This document shows, one piece after another, positions 16,208-25,129 of a stretch of DNA of 64,000 bases (the stretch's first letter is position 1; each line of letters opens with the position of its first letter). Location: the NCBI GenBank assembly GCA_039986595.1, contig JBDWQJ010000011.1, positions 1 to 64,000 of the forward strand, read 5' to 3'. This stretch comes from Lentilitoribacter sp039986595 (GTDB lineage Bacteria; Pseudomonadota; Alphaproteobacteria; Rhizobiales; Rhizobiaceae). The translations under genes were made by a program, and so were the position numbers. Below the pieces are notes generated by a model. That model had not been told where the DNA came from. It searched no databases and worked only from the letters and a program-made list of their open reading frames with translations.

Positions 16208-17776
16208 GTGGCTACAGACAACCAAGCAATTATTGCGGCAAAACACCCAAGCAAAGTCGAATTGGAAAAAGGTAAAGATTATTACTGGTGCAAGTGTGGC
16301 CGGTCAAAGTCGCAACCATTTTGTGATGGATCGCATGCTGGTACGGACATCACACCAATAAAATTTACCGCAGATGAAACGAAAAGTGCAGCCCTTTGCC
16401 AGTGTAAAGCCAGCGCGAATGCCCCGTTTTGTGATGGTACTCATGCGCAACTTGGTGATATAAATATTGGTGATAACGCACCAGCGCCCAGAACAGACAG
16501 CAAAACGCCAGCAGCTGTCGCAACGCCTGAAGAGCCTACAGTTGCGCGTATTCATGAGTTAGCCCGCGATGGCTTGTCAAAATTAGGTCATCATGGCGAA
16601 ATGGGTTCTATGGGTGTGCCGCGCAAAGACTTGCCGCATTGGGATGATATTCTTGTTCTGCCAGCACAAATGGCGCGCAAACCGCTTTTGGATGATGTTC
16701 CGGTCAATACAGCGATCACTATTGGACCACGCGCGAAAAAACCACTTCAACTGGATATCCCATTATTCGTATCTGACATGAGTTATGGTGCATTGTCTGA
16801 GGAAGCTAAAACCGCATTATCACGCGGTGCTGAACTAGCAGGTACAGGTATTTGCTCGGGTGAAGGCGGCATGCTGCCCGAAGAGCAGGCAGAAAACAGC
16901 CGGTATTTCTATGAGCTTGCATCGGCGCAATTTGGCTGGAAACCCGAGCTTGTTGAAAAGGTTCAGGCATTTCACTTCAAAGGCGGGCAAGGTGCGAAAA
17001 CAGGAACTGGCGGGCATTTGCCTGGCGAGAAGGTGCAGGGTAAGATTGCCCAAGTGCGCGGTTTGGAACCAGGGCAAAGCGCTATATCACCTGCAACATT
17101 TCCAGACTTAAAAACTCCAGCTGATTTTAAAAAGATTGCTGACGAAGTGCGCGAACGATCTGGTGGCATCCCAATTGGGTTTAAATTATCTGCTAACCAC
17201 ATTGAAGATGATATTGATTTTGCACTCGAAGCGAGCGCGGACTATATCATCTTAGACGGTCGCGGCGGCGGCACAGGTGCTGCGCCATTGATATTCCGTA
17301 ATCATATTTCTGTGCCAACTATCCCTGCCCTTGCCCGTGCTCGCAAGCATCTTAATCAAAAATCAGGTCGCGATGTCACGCTCGTCATTACGGGCGGTCT
17401 GCGTGTTGCAGAGGATTTTGTAAAAGCCATGGCACTGGGCGCAGATGCAATTGCTGTCTCCAATTCAGCCATGCAGGCCGTGGGCTGTATCGCAGCGCGT
17501 ATGTGTAATTCTAACAATTGCCCGGTGGGTGTCGCCACACAAAAACCCGAACTCAGAGCACGATTAAACGTGCAAAATGGCACCGAAAAGTTAGCGCGTT
17601 ACTTTGGTGCGAGCGTTGAACTTATGCAGGTTCTCGCGCGCGCTTGCGGTCATGATGATTTGCGTGATTTATCACACAATGACATCACCACATGGAAACG
17701 AGAGATGGCAGATTTGTGTGGTGTTAAATTTGCAGGCGTTGCTTTCAATAGTCAAACAAAAAACCCGCCAGCCTAG
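16208..17776 (+). CDS. Double CDGSH iron-sulfur domain fused to glutamate-synthase-like FMN domain
   Basis: 522 residues. Two complete CDGSH motifs lie at the N-terminus: Cys28-Cys30-Cys39-His43 (CKCGRSKSQPFCDGSH) and Cys64-Cys66-Cys75-His79 (CQCKASANAPFCDGTH), each expected to hold a 2Fe-2S cluster. From about residue 150 the protein matches the FMN-binding central domain of glutamate synthase: DMSYGALSEEAK, GICSGEGGML, FHFKGGQGAKTGTGGHL, ILDGRGGGTGAAP, GGLRVAEDF and CNSNNCPVGVATQ, the last likely ligating another Fe-S cluster. The glutaminase domain is missing, so it is probably an electron-transfer oxidoreductase of unknown substrate. GTG at 16208 has GGAGGA five bases upstream. A divergent LysR gene probably regulates it. 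Confidence 0.92.
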   Translation: MATDNQAIIAAKHPSKVELEKGKDYYWCKCGRSKSQPFCDGSHAGTDITPIKFTADETKSAALCQCKASANAPFCDGTHAQLGDINIGDNAPAPRTDSKTPAAVATPEEPTVARIHELARDGLSKLGHHGEMGSMGVPRKDLPHWDDILVLPAQMARKPLLDDVPVNTAITIGPRAKKPLQLDIPLFVSDMSYGALSEEAKTALSRGAELAGTGICSGEGGMLPEEQAENSRYFYELASAQFGWKPELVEKVQAFHFKGGQGAKTGTGGHLPGEKVQGKIAQVRGLEPGQSAISPATFPDLKTPADFKKIADEVRERSGGIPIGFKLSANHIEDDIDFALEASADYIILDGRGGGTGAAPLIFRNHISVPTIPALARARKHLNQKSGRDVTLVITGGLRVAEDFVKAMALGADAIAVSNSAMQAVGCIAARMCNSNNCPVGVATQKPELRARLNVQNGTEKLARYFGASVELMQVLARACGHDDLRDLSHNDITTWKREMADLCGVKFAGVAFNSQTKNPPA

Positions 17777-17791
17777 AACCTGGTGGGTTTT
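17761..17791. terminator. Bidirectional terminator between convergent genes
   Basis: AAACCCGCCAG (17761-17771) pairs with CTGGTGGGTTT (17780-17790) with one G-T pair. It includes the stop codon of the CDGSH protein and is flanked by A and T runs on its two sides, so it could end both that gene and the curlin-like gene coming from the right. Confidence 0.8.
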
Positions 17792-17806
17792 CAATGGTGA
17801 TTTATT

Positions 17807-18220
17807 TTACCAACCAAAGGCAAATGTTGCCCCTGCTCCGTTATTACCTGTTTGATTAACATGCGCATTTGTGTTCTTGCCAAATTGGAACAATCCATGA
17901 GAATTGTTATTGCCTGTTTGCTGAACCGAGCCGTCATGACCATCACCTTGCTGATGCACAATTCCCTGATTACCAAAACCATTTTGCGCAACGCCAGCTG
18001 TGTTTCCATTACCGTTTTGGGTAATTCCGCCTTGTGATTTAATGCCTTTATAAAGAGAATAAAATGCCAAACCTGTTTTGATGGCTTTCTCGTCTTTTTG
18101 ATTTTGCGCATTGATTTGAAACTGAATTTGACCGCCTGCTTGGGCGGGCATTGCAAGTGCTGTTAAAATCGTTGCTGTCGCTAAAGTGGATGTGATAATT
18201 TTTGAAAGTGTCTTTGTCAT
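17807..18220 (-). CDS. Curlin-repeat protein (CsgA-like)
   Basis: 137 residues. A signal peptide ends near AMPAQAGG (residue 27). After a Gln/Asn-rich linker come about six QxGxxN-type half repeats (TQNGNGN, AQNGFGN, HQQGDGH, QQTGNNN, FQFGKNT, NQTGNNG), the pattern of curli amyloid subunits. The protein would be exported and polymerise on the cell surface to form fibres. ATG 18220 is chosen because GAGGAA lies seven bases upstream; five more codons are open. A terminator separates it from the CsgH-like gene upstream, so it has its own promoter. No CsgG, CsgE, CsgF or CsgD lies in the window. Confidence 0.85.
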   Translation of the reverse strand: MTKTLSKIITSTLATATILTALAMPAQAGGQIQFQINAQNQKDEKAIKTGLAFYSLYKGIKSQGGITQNGNGNTAGVAQNGFGNQGIVHQQGDGHDGSVQQTGNNNSHGLFQFGKNTNAHVNQTGNNGAGATFAFGW

Positions 18221-18350
18221 GGTCTGTTTCCTCATTTGTTGAATTGCTTGTTATCAAGATCATAAACACCTCAGACTGAATGCAATCAGAACCACGTATT
18301 CATACTCCATTAACCATAATATTTCCGGTTAAGCGCATAACATTACAACA

Positions 18351-18380
18351 AAAAGCCCCGCATAAATCGGGGCTTTTAAA
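18351..18380 (-). terminator. Rho-independent terminator after csgH-like gene
   Basis: AAAAGCCCCG (18351-18360) and CGGGGCTTTT (18368-18377) form a perfect ten-base stem with a seven-base loop. Its T-run on the minus strand ends the csgH-like transcript 20 bases after the stop codon. Confidence 0.88.
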
Positions 18381-18398
18381 CTTGGTCGAAAATAAATT

Positions 18399-18782
18399 TT
18401 AGCGAATTGTTGTTTGGCATTCGGCAACTTCATTTTCAAAGATGATGTGTAGATTTGCATCGTAAGCTTTAGCACCACGGCTTAACACCACTTGGCTTAA
18501 AACTTGCGGCTCATCACCCAATGTTTGAAATGAACCACCTTGATTGATGTTCACACCGCCACCGTTAGATACGCCAAATTGATAGCTGCCAATACCGCCG
18601 TGATCTGACAAATATTTTGCTTGAACATACAGCACATTGCCATCCTGCATCATCTCAATTTGACATTTTGCATCTTGGTTCGTTTCAAGTGCATTCACAC
18701 CCACAACGGAATAACCAACTATGGCTGGCAACAACATGCTGGCAATAAACCCACCTTGGATTAATTTGCTTTTCATAATCAT
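18399..18782 (-). CDS. csgH: CsgH-like curli assembly protein
   Basis: 127 residues with an N-terminal hydrophobic signal (about residues 8-30). The mature part begins after ALETNQDAKC and has a beta-sandwich look, with two cysteines (AKCQIEM near the front, AECQTTI at the end) that could link the first and last strands. The Gly- and Asn-rich stretch YQFGVSNGGGVNINQGG lies in the middle. It fits CsgH, the alphaproteobacterial counterpart of CsgC, which keeps curlins soluble in the periplasm. Position between two curlin-repeat genes supports this. AGGAGA seven bases upstream sets the start. Confidence 0.78.
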   Translation of the reverse strand: MIMKSKLIQGGFIASMLLPAIVGYSVVGVNALETNQDAKCQIEMMQDGNVLYVQAKYLSDHGGIGSYQFGVSNGGGVNINQGGSFQTLGDEPQVLSQVVLSRGAKAYDANLHIIFENEVAECQTTIR

Positions 18783-18855
18783 GATTTTGTCTCCTGTTTT
18801 CCGACCGATGACATTGCATTTAAATGTTCAATGCCACCAGAATTACAGCATGCCA

Positions 18856-19284
18856 TTATGGGCAAACTTGAACGAATGCAGCTGTGTTGCCCGCACCGTT
18901 TTGATCAACTTCAGCTGAACAACCATTTCCAATTTGAACTCCAGCTGCGATGTTGCCGTTGCCATCTTGCGATAGGATCGACGTGTGGTTTGCACCAAAT
19001 TGACCAACACCTGCGGTATTAAAGCTGCCCAATTGGTCGGTTGTGGAATGATGATTAAAACCCTCTTGGCCAGAGCCTGCGGTGTTGAAATTCCCATCTT
19101 GGGTGCTTGCAACGGTGTTGTTGCCACCATTTTGGTAAACGCCGATGATATTGTGCCAGCCCTGCTGTCCTCCACCTGCAGAATTGCCAAAACCAAACTG
19201 CTGGATTGAAACATCGTTCGCCATGCTCGGCGCTACCAATGTGCCCAAGATAAGTGCTGTAGAGATGATAAGTTTGCGTGTCAT
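18856..19284 (-). CDS. Curlin-repeat protein with C-terminal cysteine pair
   Basis: 142 residues. The signal peptide MTRKLIISTALILGTLVAPS ends near residue 22. Nearly the whole mature chain is made of about ten QxGxxN half repeats (QQFGFGN, QQGWHN, YQNGGNN, TQDGNFN, QEGFNH, DQLGSFN, GQFGANH, SQDGNGN, QIGNGC, DQNGAGN). Two cysteines, in IGNGCSA and VQVCP, sit in the last 25 residues, unusual for curlins, and could lock the final strand. It precedes the csgH-like gene by about 73 bases, so the two form an operon. It may be the nucleator (CsgB role) or a second fibre subunit. Confidence 0.86.
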   Translation of the reverse strand: MTRKLIISTALILGTLVAPSMANDVSIQQFGFGNSAGGGQQGWHNIIGVYQNGGNNTVASTQDGNFNTAGSGQEGFNHHSTTDQLGSFNTAGVGQFGANHTSILSQDGNGNIAAGVQIGNGCSAEVDQNGAGNTAAFVQVCP

Positions 19285-19570
19285 GAGTGTGTTCCTTCGA
19301 ATTTTTGTTTTGCTTGTGTAACTTGCAATTCGTTTATAGGAACCGGCGCTTGAACTTTTTCTGAAAGGTATATTCATGTAACGTTCATGAAATTTTTGAA
19401 TGAAATAAGTCATTGCTTTACAATGATAAAAACTTAAATCGTGATATCAAAACAGCTTTAAACATCAGACCCTATCTCTGGAATTTTCCCTAAAAGATGA
19501 CAACTTTAAAAATTGTATTTATGATACATATCTACCATTAATTGAATATTTAGCGTATTGGGAGCGACGC

Positions 19571-21082
19571 ATGGCAAAGAAGGTAAAAAAGGGTAAAAAG
19601 ATCATTATCTGTTGTGATGGTACTGGAAACGAGCCATCGGCAACCGGATCAAGCAATGTGTTTGATCTGGTGGGTCTGCTCGATACAAATGCAGAGCAAT
19701 TGATTTATTACGACCCTGGCTTAGGAACGGAAGCTGCGCCTGGCGCGCAAGGTTGGGCTGGCAAAAAATCATCAAAGCTTATGGGACTGGCCTTTGGTAA
19801 AGGGCTGAGTAAAAACATCATCGATGCTTATAAGTTCTTAATGGATAACTACATTCCTGGCGATGATATATATATGTTTGGTTTCAGTCGCGGCGCCTAC
19901 ACCGTTCGCACAATAGCTGGCATGTTACAGCTTATCGGGCTTTTGCGGCCTGGCAGCGAAAACCTTCTGGATTTTGCCCTAGCTAATTATACTAATAAAG
20001 GTGAGAAAAACTGGGCTAATCTATCGGCATTTAAAGGTTCGCTGTGCCAACAAATCAGTGATAAATCCCCACGATATCAGGTTCCCATCCAGTTTATGGG
20101 TGTGTGGGATACTGTTAAATCCGTTGGATTATTTCGCAATAGCACCCGTCTTGCATATACCGATATTCTGCCAAATGTAAAAAGCTTACGTCATGCATTG
20201 GCACTTGATGAGCGACGATTAAAATTTCGCCCTGATCATTTTAAAGGAGAAGGTGGCGAACATGGTGCAGTTCAAACCATGTGGTTTAAGGGTGTTCATT
20301 CAGATATTGGTGGCGGCTATGATGAAGCCGAACGAGGTTTATCTGATCACGCAATGATGTGGATCATGGAAGGTGCGAGTGTACAAGGATTGGTCTTTAA
20401 TCAAACTAAATTTGAAATAACGATCGAACGACGTAAAGCCAAAGCGATCAAAGACGCCAACGACAACGAAGCTCAGGGTTTAAAAAACTATGAAACTCCG
20501 CACGATTCTCTAAAACCTTATTGGTGGATAGCAGGTTCGGCGGATCGCATACTCCCAGATCGGTTTTGGGTTCACAAAAGTTCGGTTGAATATTTCCCTG
20601 CGAAAAAAGTTGAATTGGATTTTGACCCAACAGCACTTGTCAAAAAAATGGGAGATCAAGAGACGTTTTTTGATGCAGGTGTCGCGCTCATCAAACTCGA
20701 TGGAAATCTGCTTATTCAGAAACTCACAGCAAAGGAACAAGCGCAACTGGGCACATTAGCTGATGATCCGCAGCAAGCGATTATACAAATTCTGACGGCT
20801 GGGGCAAAATCATGGTCAGCGCAATTGGAAGAAGAATTTACAAATGGCTCATTTGAAATCGGTAAAACTTCTAAAAAACGCTCGCGCGATTTACTCAATG
20901 GTGCTGAATTGCGTATTCAAGACGGCAAAATCAAAGGCGAAGATGGTGCATTTTGTACCATCACAGACTTCTTACGCATGACATCATTAAAAGGTGATGA
21001 CAAAGAAAAAGCAGCACGATCCCGCATAATCGCAACTGCTCCTCATCTTTTGGAAGCTTTGGCTGAAGCATCAAGCTCATAA
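19571..21082 (+). CDS. DUF2235 alpha/beta hydrolase
   Basis: 503 residues. The DUF2235 domain fills the first ~330. The opening strand reads KIIICCDGTGNEP, the nucleophile elbow GFSRGAYTVRT places Ser106, then VWDTVKSVG and the late HSDIGGGY supply the likely acid and histidine. Known family members include T6SS phospholipase effectors (Tle1-like), but many chromosomal members have no secretion genes near them, as here. There is no signal peptide. GGGAG lies before the ATG. The C-terminal ~170 residues are not recognisable. It is convergent with choV. Confidence 0.85.
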   Translation: MAKKVKKGKKIIICCDGTGNEPSATGSSNVFDLVGLLDTNAEQLIYYDPGLGTEAAPGAQGWAGKKSSKLMGLAFGKGLSKNIIDAYKFLMDNYIPGDDIYMFGFSRGAYTVRTIAGMLQLIGLLRPGSENLLDFALANYTNKGEKNWANLSAFKGSLCQQISDKSPRYQVPIQFMGVWDTVKSVGLFRNSTRLAYTDILPNVKSLRHALALDERRLKFRPDHFKGEGGEHGAVQTMWFKGVHSDIGGGYDEAERGLSDHAMMWIMEGASVQGLVFNQTKFEITIERRKAKAIKDANDNEAQGLKNYETPHDSLKPYWWIAGSADRILPDRFWVHKSSVEYFPAKKVELDFDPTALVKKMGDQETFFDAGVALIKLDGNLLIQKLTAKEQAQLGTLADDPQQAIIQILTAGAKSWSAQLEEEFTNGSFEIGKTSKKRSRDLLNGAELRIQDGKIKGEDGAFCTITDFLRMTSLKGDDKEKAARSRIIATAPHLLEALAEASSS

Positions 21083-21118
21083 GGCTAAAACCGGAGACAG
21101 AAAACGTTGTGCGTTCAA

Positions 21119-21148
21119 AAGTAATCTAATTTAGCCGCTAGATTACTT
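21119..21148. terminator. Inverted repeat between convergent genes
   Basis: AAGTAATCTA (21119-21128) and TAGATTACTT (21139-21148) form a perfect ten-base stem with a ten-base loop, including the choV stop codon. Its low GC and short T-run make it a modest terminator for either side. Confidence 0.55.
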
Positions 21149-22165
21149 ATTCAATGCGTTTACAATCGATTGTGGGTTTATCTGTCCGACAGGTTCACCC
21201 TTATCATCATGCACCGCAACAGCATCAATTGAGCTATCTAATTGATCCATGATTTGTGCTAAAGGTGTTTCAGTACTCACCACATCAGATGGCGCACGCC
21301 CTTTGATAGGCTCCATAATGTCTTGCGCGGTTAAAACGCTTAGCGGGTTCATGTGTTGAACGAAATCGGCCACATATTGATTGACTGGATTTGAGAATAT
21401 CGCGCGCGGCTCGCCAGATTGCACAATGCGTCCGCCTTCCATGATAACAATCTTATCTCCAAGTTTAAACGCTTCATCTAAATCATGGCTTACAAAAATG
21501 ATCGTGCGTTTTAAGCGCTCTTGCAGTTCAAGCAATTCATCTTGTAGGCGCGTTCTGATCAATGGATCAAGGGCTGAAAATGGTTCATCCATTAGAAGGA
21601 TTGGTGCTTCAGTCGCAAATGCACGTGCAAGCCCTACCCGCTGCTGCATGCCGCCAGAGAGTTCTCCCACTTGTCGGTCCGCCCAATCGGAAAGCCCCAC
21701 AAGTTCAAGCTGTTGCTGGACCCGCGCTTGCTTTTCACTCGCAGGCACACCAGCAACTTCCAAGCCAAAGCCCACATTATCTGATACCGTGCGCCATGGG
21801 AGCAGACCAAACTGCTGGAACACCATTGCAACACGCGAGCGGCGAATTTGTTTCAGCTGTGCTTTGGAAGCGTTTGCCACATCGACCATGCCATCGCCGG
21901 TATTGACGTTTACAGAGCCGCGAACCACTTTGTTCAATCCGTTGACCGAACGTAACAATGTGGACTTTCCAGAGCCAGATAGCCCCATGAGCACAAGGAT
22001 CTCACCTTCATTCACATCAAGCGAACAATTGTGTACACCCAAGATTTGTCCGCACTCAGATTGAATATCTTCGCGCGACTTACCTTCATCCATGAGTGTA
22101 AGTGCAGAATTTGGGTTGTCACCAAAGACGATATTGACCTGGTCAAATGATACTGCAACACTCAT
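21143..22165 (-). CDS. choV: Choline ABC transporter ATP-binding protein
   Basis: 340 residues. Walker A GLSGSGKST, signature LSGGMQQRV, Walker B ILLMDEPFSALDP and the H-loop FVSHDLDEA are all present in the first ~260 residues. The tail holds CBS-like sequence (TAQDIMEPIKGR, VSTETPLAQIMDQL, PVGQINPQSIVNAL), as in the glycine betaine/choline importers OpuA and ChoV. It powers the importer formed with choW and choX. Its start overlaps the choW stop by four bases (ATGA). Choline is used as a carbon source and for the osmoprotectant betaine; no bet genes lie in the window. Confidence 0.94.
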   Translation of the reverse strand: MSVAVSFDQVNIVFGDNPNSALTLMDEGKSREDIQSECGQILGVHNCSLDVNEGEILVLMGLSGSGKSTLLRSVNGLNKVVRGSVNVNTGDGMVDVANASKAQLKQIRRSRVAMVFQQFGLLPWRTVSDNVGFGLEVAGVPASEKQARVQQQLELVGLSDWADRQVGELSGGMQQRVGLARAFATEAPILLMDEPFSALDPLIRTRLQDELLELQERLKRTIIFVSHDLDEAFKLGDKIVIMEGGRIVQSGEPRAIFSNPVNQYVADFVQHMNPLSVLTAQDIMEPIKGRAPSDVVSTETPLAQIMDQLDSSIDAVAVHDDKGEPVGQINPQSIVNALNK

Positions 22166-23016
22166 TTATCAACTCCTCTTAGACGCAACATGCGATCAAG
22201 CATAATGGCGACCACAACGATGACAAATCCACTTTCAAAGCCAAGCGCAGTATTTACCTGATTAAGCGCCCGGACCACCGGTACACCCAAACCATCAGCA
22301 CCCACAAGCGCAGCAATCACCACCATAGAAAGTGACAGCATAATCGTCTGGTTTAACCCAGCCATAATCTGCGGAAACGCGTATGGCAGCTCTATTTTAA
22401 ACAATGTTTGCATGGAAGTTGCACCAAATGCTTCTGCAGCTTCGGTCAATGTTTTAGGTGTCGATGATACGCCTAAATGCGTCAGCCTGATCGGTGCAGG
22501 TAGCACAAAAATAACGGTTGCAATTAGCCCTGGCACCATACCAATACCAAAGAACACAATCGCTGGGATAAGATAAACAAATGTCGGTAGTGTCTGCATC
22601 AAATCCAAAACGGGGCGCATGGCCATATAAAGGCGCGGTCTATGCGCTGCGGCAATCCCGATGGGCACACCGATTGCCATACATACAACACAAGCTGATA
22701 AGACTAATGTGAGACTTTCAGTTGTTTCTTCCCAATAGTCCTGATTAATAATGAACAAGAAACCTAAAAATATGAAAAGACAAGTTTTCCATGAGCGCTG
22801 AAGCACCCATGTGAGCGCTATAAAACAGGCGACGATGATCAGTGGATGCGGAGTTTGCAAAACCCATAATATTCCATCGATAAGCGCTTCGAGCCACTCT
22901 GCCAGCCCATCAAAGAACCAAGCACCATTATCCTGAAGCCATTCAAAAACCGTTTTGGCTGTTTTGCCAATTGGGATTTTCGTTTCCGTCAACCATTCCA
23001 TATCTATATCGCCCAT
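22162..23016 (-). CDS. choW: Choline ABC transporter permease
   Basis: 284 residues with about six membrane segments. The EAA loop that contacts the ATPase reads LTEAAEAFGATSMQTLFKIELPYAFPQ in part, near residues 180-206. An N-terminal extension of ~60 residues precedes the transport domain, as usual in ChoW/ProW. Two starts are possible: ATG 23016 and ATG 23001 (MEWLTETKIP, closer to family members). It lies 65 bases after choX and overlaps choV. Confidence 0.93.
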   Translation of the reverse strand: MGDIDMEWLTETKIPIGKTAKTVFEWLQDNGAWFFDGLAEWLEALIDGILWVLQTPHPLIIVACFIALTWVLQRSWKTCLFIFLGFLFIINQDYWEETTESLTLVLSACVVCMAIGVPIGIAAAHRPRLYMAMRPVLDLMQTLPTFVYLIPAIVFFGIGMVPGLIATVIFVLPAPIRLTHLGVSSTPKTLTEAAEAFGATSMQTLFKIELPYAFPQIMAGLNQTIMLSLSMVVIAALVGADGLGVPVVRALNQVNTALGFESGFVIVVVAIMLDRMLRLRGVDK

Positions 23017-23081
23017 GGGCCCCGCCCAATTAGCAATTTTGAACTAAATGGCGGGGTGTTGTGTTATTTAAAAAGTGATGA

Positions 23082-24014
23082 TTAAAGTCCCAAAGATGCT
23101 TTAACCGCAGCCATGCCATCACCGCCGTCTTTGGTCGTTACACCTGCAAGCCAAGTATCAAGCACACCGGGGTTAGCTTTTAGCCATGCCGCTGCTGCAT
23201 CATTTGCGTCTTCGCCATCGTTTAAGATTGCGCCCATAATTTCATTTTCCATAGCAAGGGTGAAATTAAGGTTTGTCAGCAGTTTTCCCACATTTGGACA
23301 TTTATCCACATAGCCAGCGCTTGTGTTTGTGAACACTGTTGCGCCACCTAGATTAGGGCCGAAGAAGTCGTCGCCACCTTCAAGATATGTCATATCGAAA
23401 TTTGCATTCATTGGGTGCGGCTCCCAACCTAAGAAGATAACGGCTTCTTCTTTTTTGTCAGCGCGCGCGACTTGCGCAAGCATGCCCTGCTCTGAACTTT
23501 CTGCAACTTCAAATCCTTCAAGGCCAAACGCATTGCCATCGATCATGCTTTGGATAAGACGGTTACCATCATTTCCAGGCTCAATGCCGTAAATCTTACC
23601 ATCAAGTGCATCTAGGTTTGCGGCAATATCTGCGAAAGTTTTAATGCCGAGCGCAGCGCCCGCCGCATTGGTGGCAAGCGTATATTTCGCGCCTTCAAGA
23701 TTTGCACGCACGGTATCGACAGTGCCAGCATCACGGTATTTGGCAATATCGCCTTCCATTGTTGGCATCCAATTACCAAGGAAAATATCGATGTCACCTT
23801 TTTCCATCGACGCATAAGTTACAGGTACAGATAGAAGTTTTACATCTGTCTCATAACCAAGAGCTGCAAGCACTGTGGTCGTTGCTGCAGTTGTAGCTGT
23901 GATATCGGTCCAACCCACATCTGAGAAAGTGACTTCTCCGCAATTTGCAAATGCTATAGCTGTGGACGATGCAAGTACCGCAAGGCTTAAGCCGACATGT
24001 TTGATCATTTTCAT
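23082..24014 (-). CDS. choX: Choline-binding periplasmic protein
   Basis: About 310 residues, signal peptide at the N-terminus (cleaved near AFANCGE). The aromatic residues that form the ligand box in ChoX are present: Trp in DVGWTDIT, Trp in LGNWMPTM, Tyr in AKYTLAT and Trp in LGWEPHPMN. The Cys in ANCGE and one in DKCPNVG match the known disulfide. ATG 24014 follows GGAG by seven bases; the frame is open to 24053 but without such a site. It is first in choXWV. An AraC regulator gene lies upstream on the same strand. Confidence 0.95.
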   Translation of the reverse strand: MKMIKHVGLSLAVLASSTAIAFANCGEVTFSDVGWTDITATTAATTTVLAALGYETDVKLLSVPVTYASMEKGDIDIFLGNWMPTMEGDIAKYRDAGTVDTVRANLEGAKYTLATNAAGAALGIKTFADIAANLDALDGKIYGIEPGNDGNRLIQSMIDGNAFGLEGFEVAESSEQGMLAQVARADKKEEAVIFLGWEPHPMNANFDMTYLEGGDDFFGPNLGGATVFTNTSAGYVDKCPNVGKLLTNLNFTLAMENEIMGAILNDGEDANDAAAAWLKANPGVLDTWLAGVTTKDGGDGMAAVKASLGL

Positions 24015-24192
24015 AAAAATACTCCAAATTTTAGTTGAACAGTTGCTTTGCATCTTTTCGCATCACTTTTGAAAATGCAAATAGAAATGGCAATAAAACA
24101 GGGCTTTTTGCTAATGACAGCCATAATCTCAACTACTGGAAAACATGCGCGCCATCTATTGTCGCAAATAAAGCAATCGATACTTCTGCAGA

Positions 24193-25029
24193 TTAAAATC
24201 GTTCGCCCAGAAGACGATAACACCAGAAAGGTTCGGCCGTTTTAATAAGGTGATTTATCTTGGCTGGTGAAAAACCAGTAACGCGTTTTACATCGCGCCC
24301 CATGTGAGATTGATCTGCATAACCGGATGTGAGCGCAAGTTCTGCAAGCGGAAGATCGGGATTATTGGTGACCAAATCATGAAGCGTCTCTATCGATGTA
24401 TAGTGATTGATTTGTCGCTTTGATAGCCCCGTCCAATATTTAAACCGCCGTTCGATTGTGCGCAGACTTTTACCCGTTTCAGATGTCATGAGCCTTGCTA
24501 GAAGAAAGTGGGACCAATCACTCAAGCGATCAGACCCTATCCAATCAGTAAGCTTTGTATTTTCCCGACTTTGTTGCCAAAGGGGTGAAATATTATCGCA
24601 AATTTCAAACCAAAAGCGATCAATATGCTGGTTGTCATCAAGTGACAAAAACATATCATGTAGATGCTTGAGCAACGCTTCTTCGCCAACTTTAGCGCAT
24701 AATTTTGCCCATGCATCGGGATAAAAACCAATTGTTATGGCAAAAATATCACCCTCACTCCAACTCATCACTGGGTGGTCGATTGAAATCATCTTGGAAA
24801 AACGTGGCATTAATTGAGTTGAATTAAGATCAAACGCATTATTGGCAAAGTCAAAAGTCTGAAGTGCTCCCTCCATCACAAATGAAATCGAGACCAACGG
24901 ATTAGCTGGAAAATAATTATATCTATCAGCCGCGCTAAGAAGCGAGCCTCTGGTATCTCTCACCACGCCGGCTGCAATGCAGCTGGATAGGTTTTTAGGT
25001 GGTTGCAGGAGGAAGGATTTAGGTTTCAT
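24193..25029 (-). CDS. AraC-family transcriptional regulator
   Basis: 278 residues. The C-terminal ~100 hold the AraC double helix-turn-helix: RTIERRFKYWTGLSKRQIN, then LPLAELALTSGYADQSHMGRDVKRVTGFSP, the second half being the most typical. The N-terminal ~170 residues are a cupin-like ligand domain. It precedes choXWV on the same strand by 178 bases and is divergent from the esterase gene at 25130, so either could be its target. Ligand unknown. Confidence 0.9.
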   Translation of the reverse strand: MKPKSFLLQPPKNLSSCIAAGVVRDTRGSLLSAADRYNYFPANPLVSISFVMEGALQTFDFANNAFDLNSTQLMPRFSKMISIDHPVMSWSEGDIFAITIGFYPDAWAKLCAKVGEEALLKHLHDMFLSLDDNQHIDRFWFEICDNISPLWQQSRENTKLTDWIGSDRLSDWSHFLLARLMTSETGKSLRTIERRFKYWTGLSKRQINHYTSIETLHDLVTNNPDLPLAELALTSGYADQSHMGRDVKRVTGFSPAKINHLIKTAEPFWCYRLLGERF

Positions 25030-25129
25030 TATTTTGCTCGATTGTCGAAATCGTTCTATAGCGCAAAATTATTTTAGGCCAAACGTCTATCCATGCAAAT
25101 ACTCATCAATAGATATGGAAATGTGACTT

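Noticed and set aside
19571..21082. DUF2235 gene as a type VI secretion effector
   Set aside because: No VgrG, Hcp, PAAR or immunity gene lies near it, so an effector role cannot be supported from this window.
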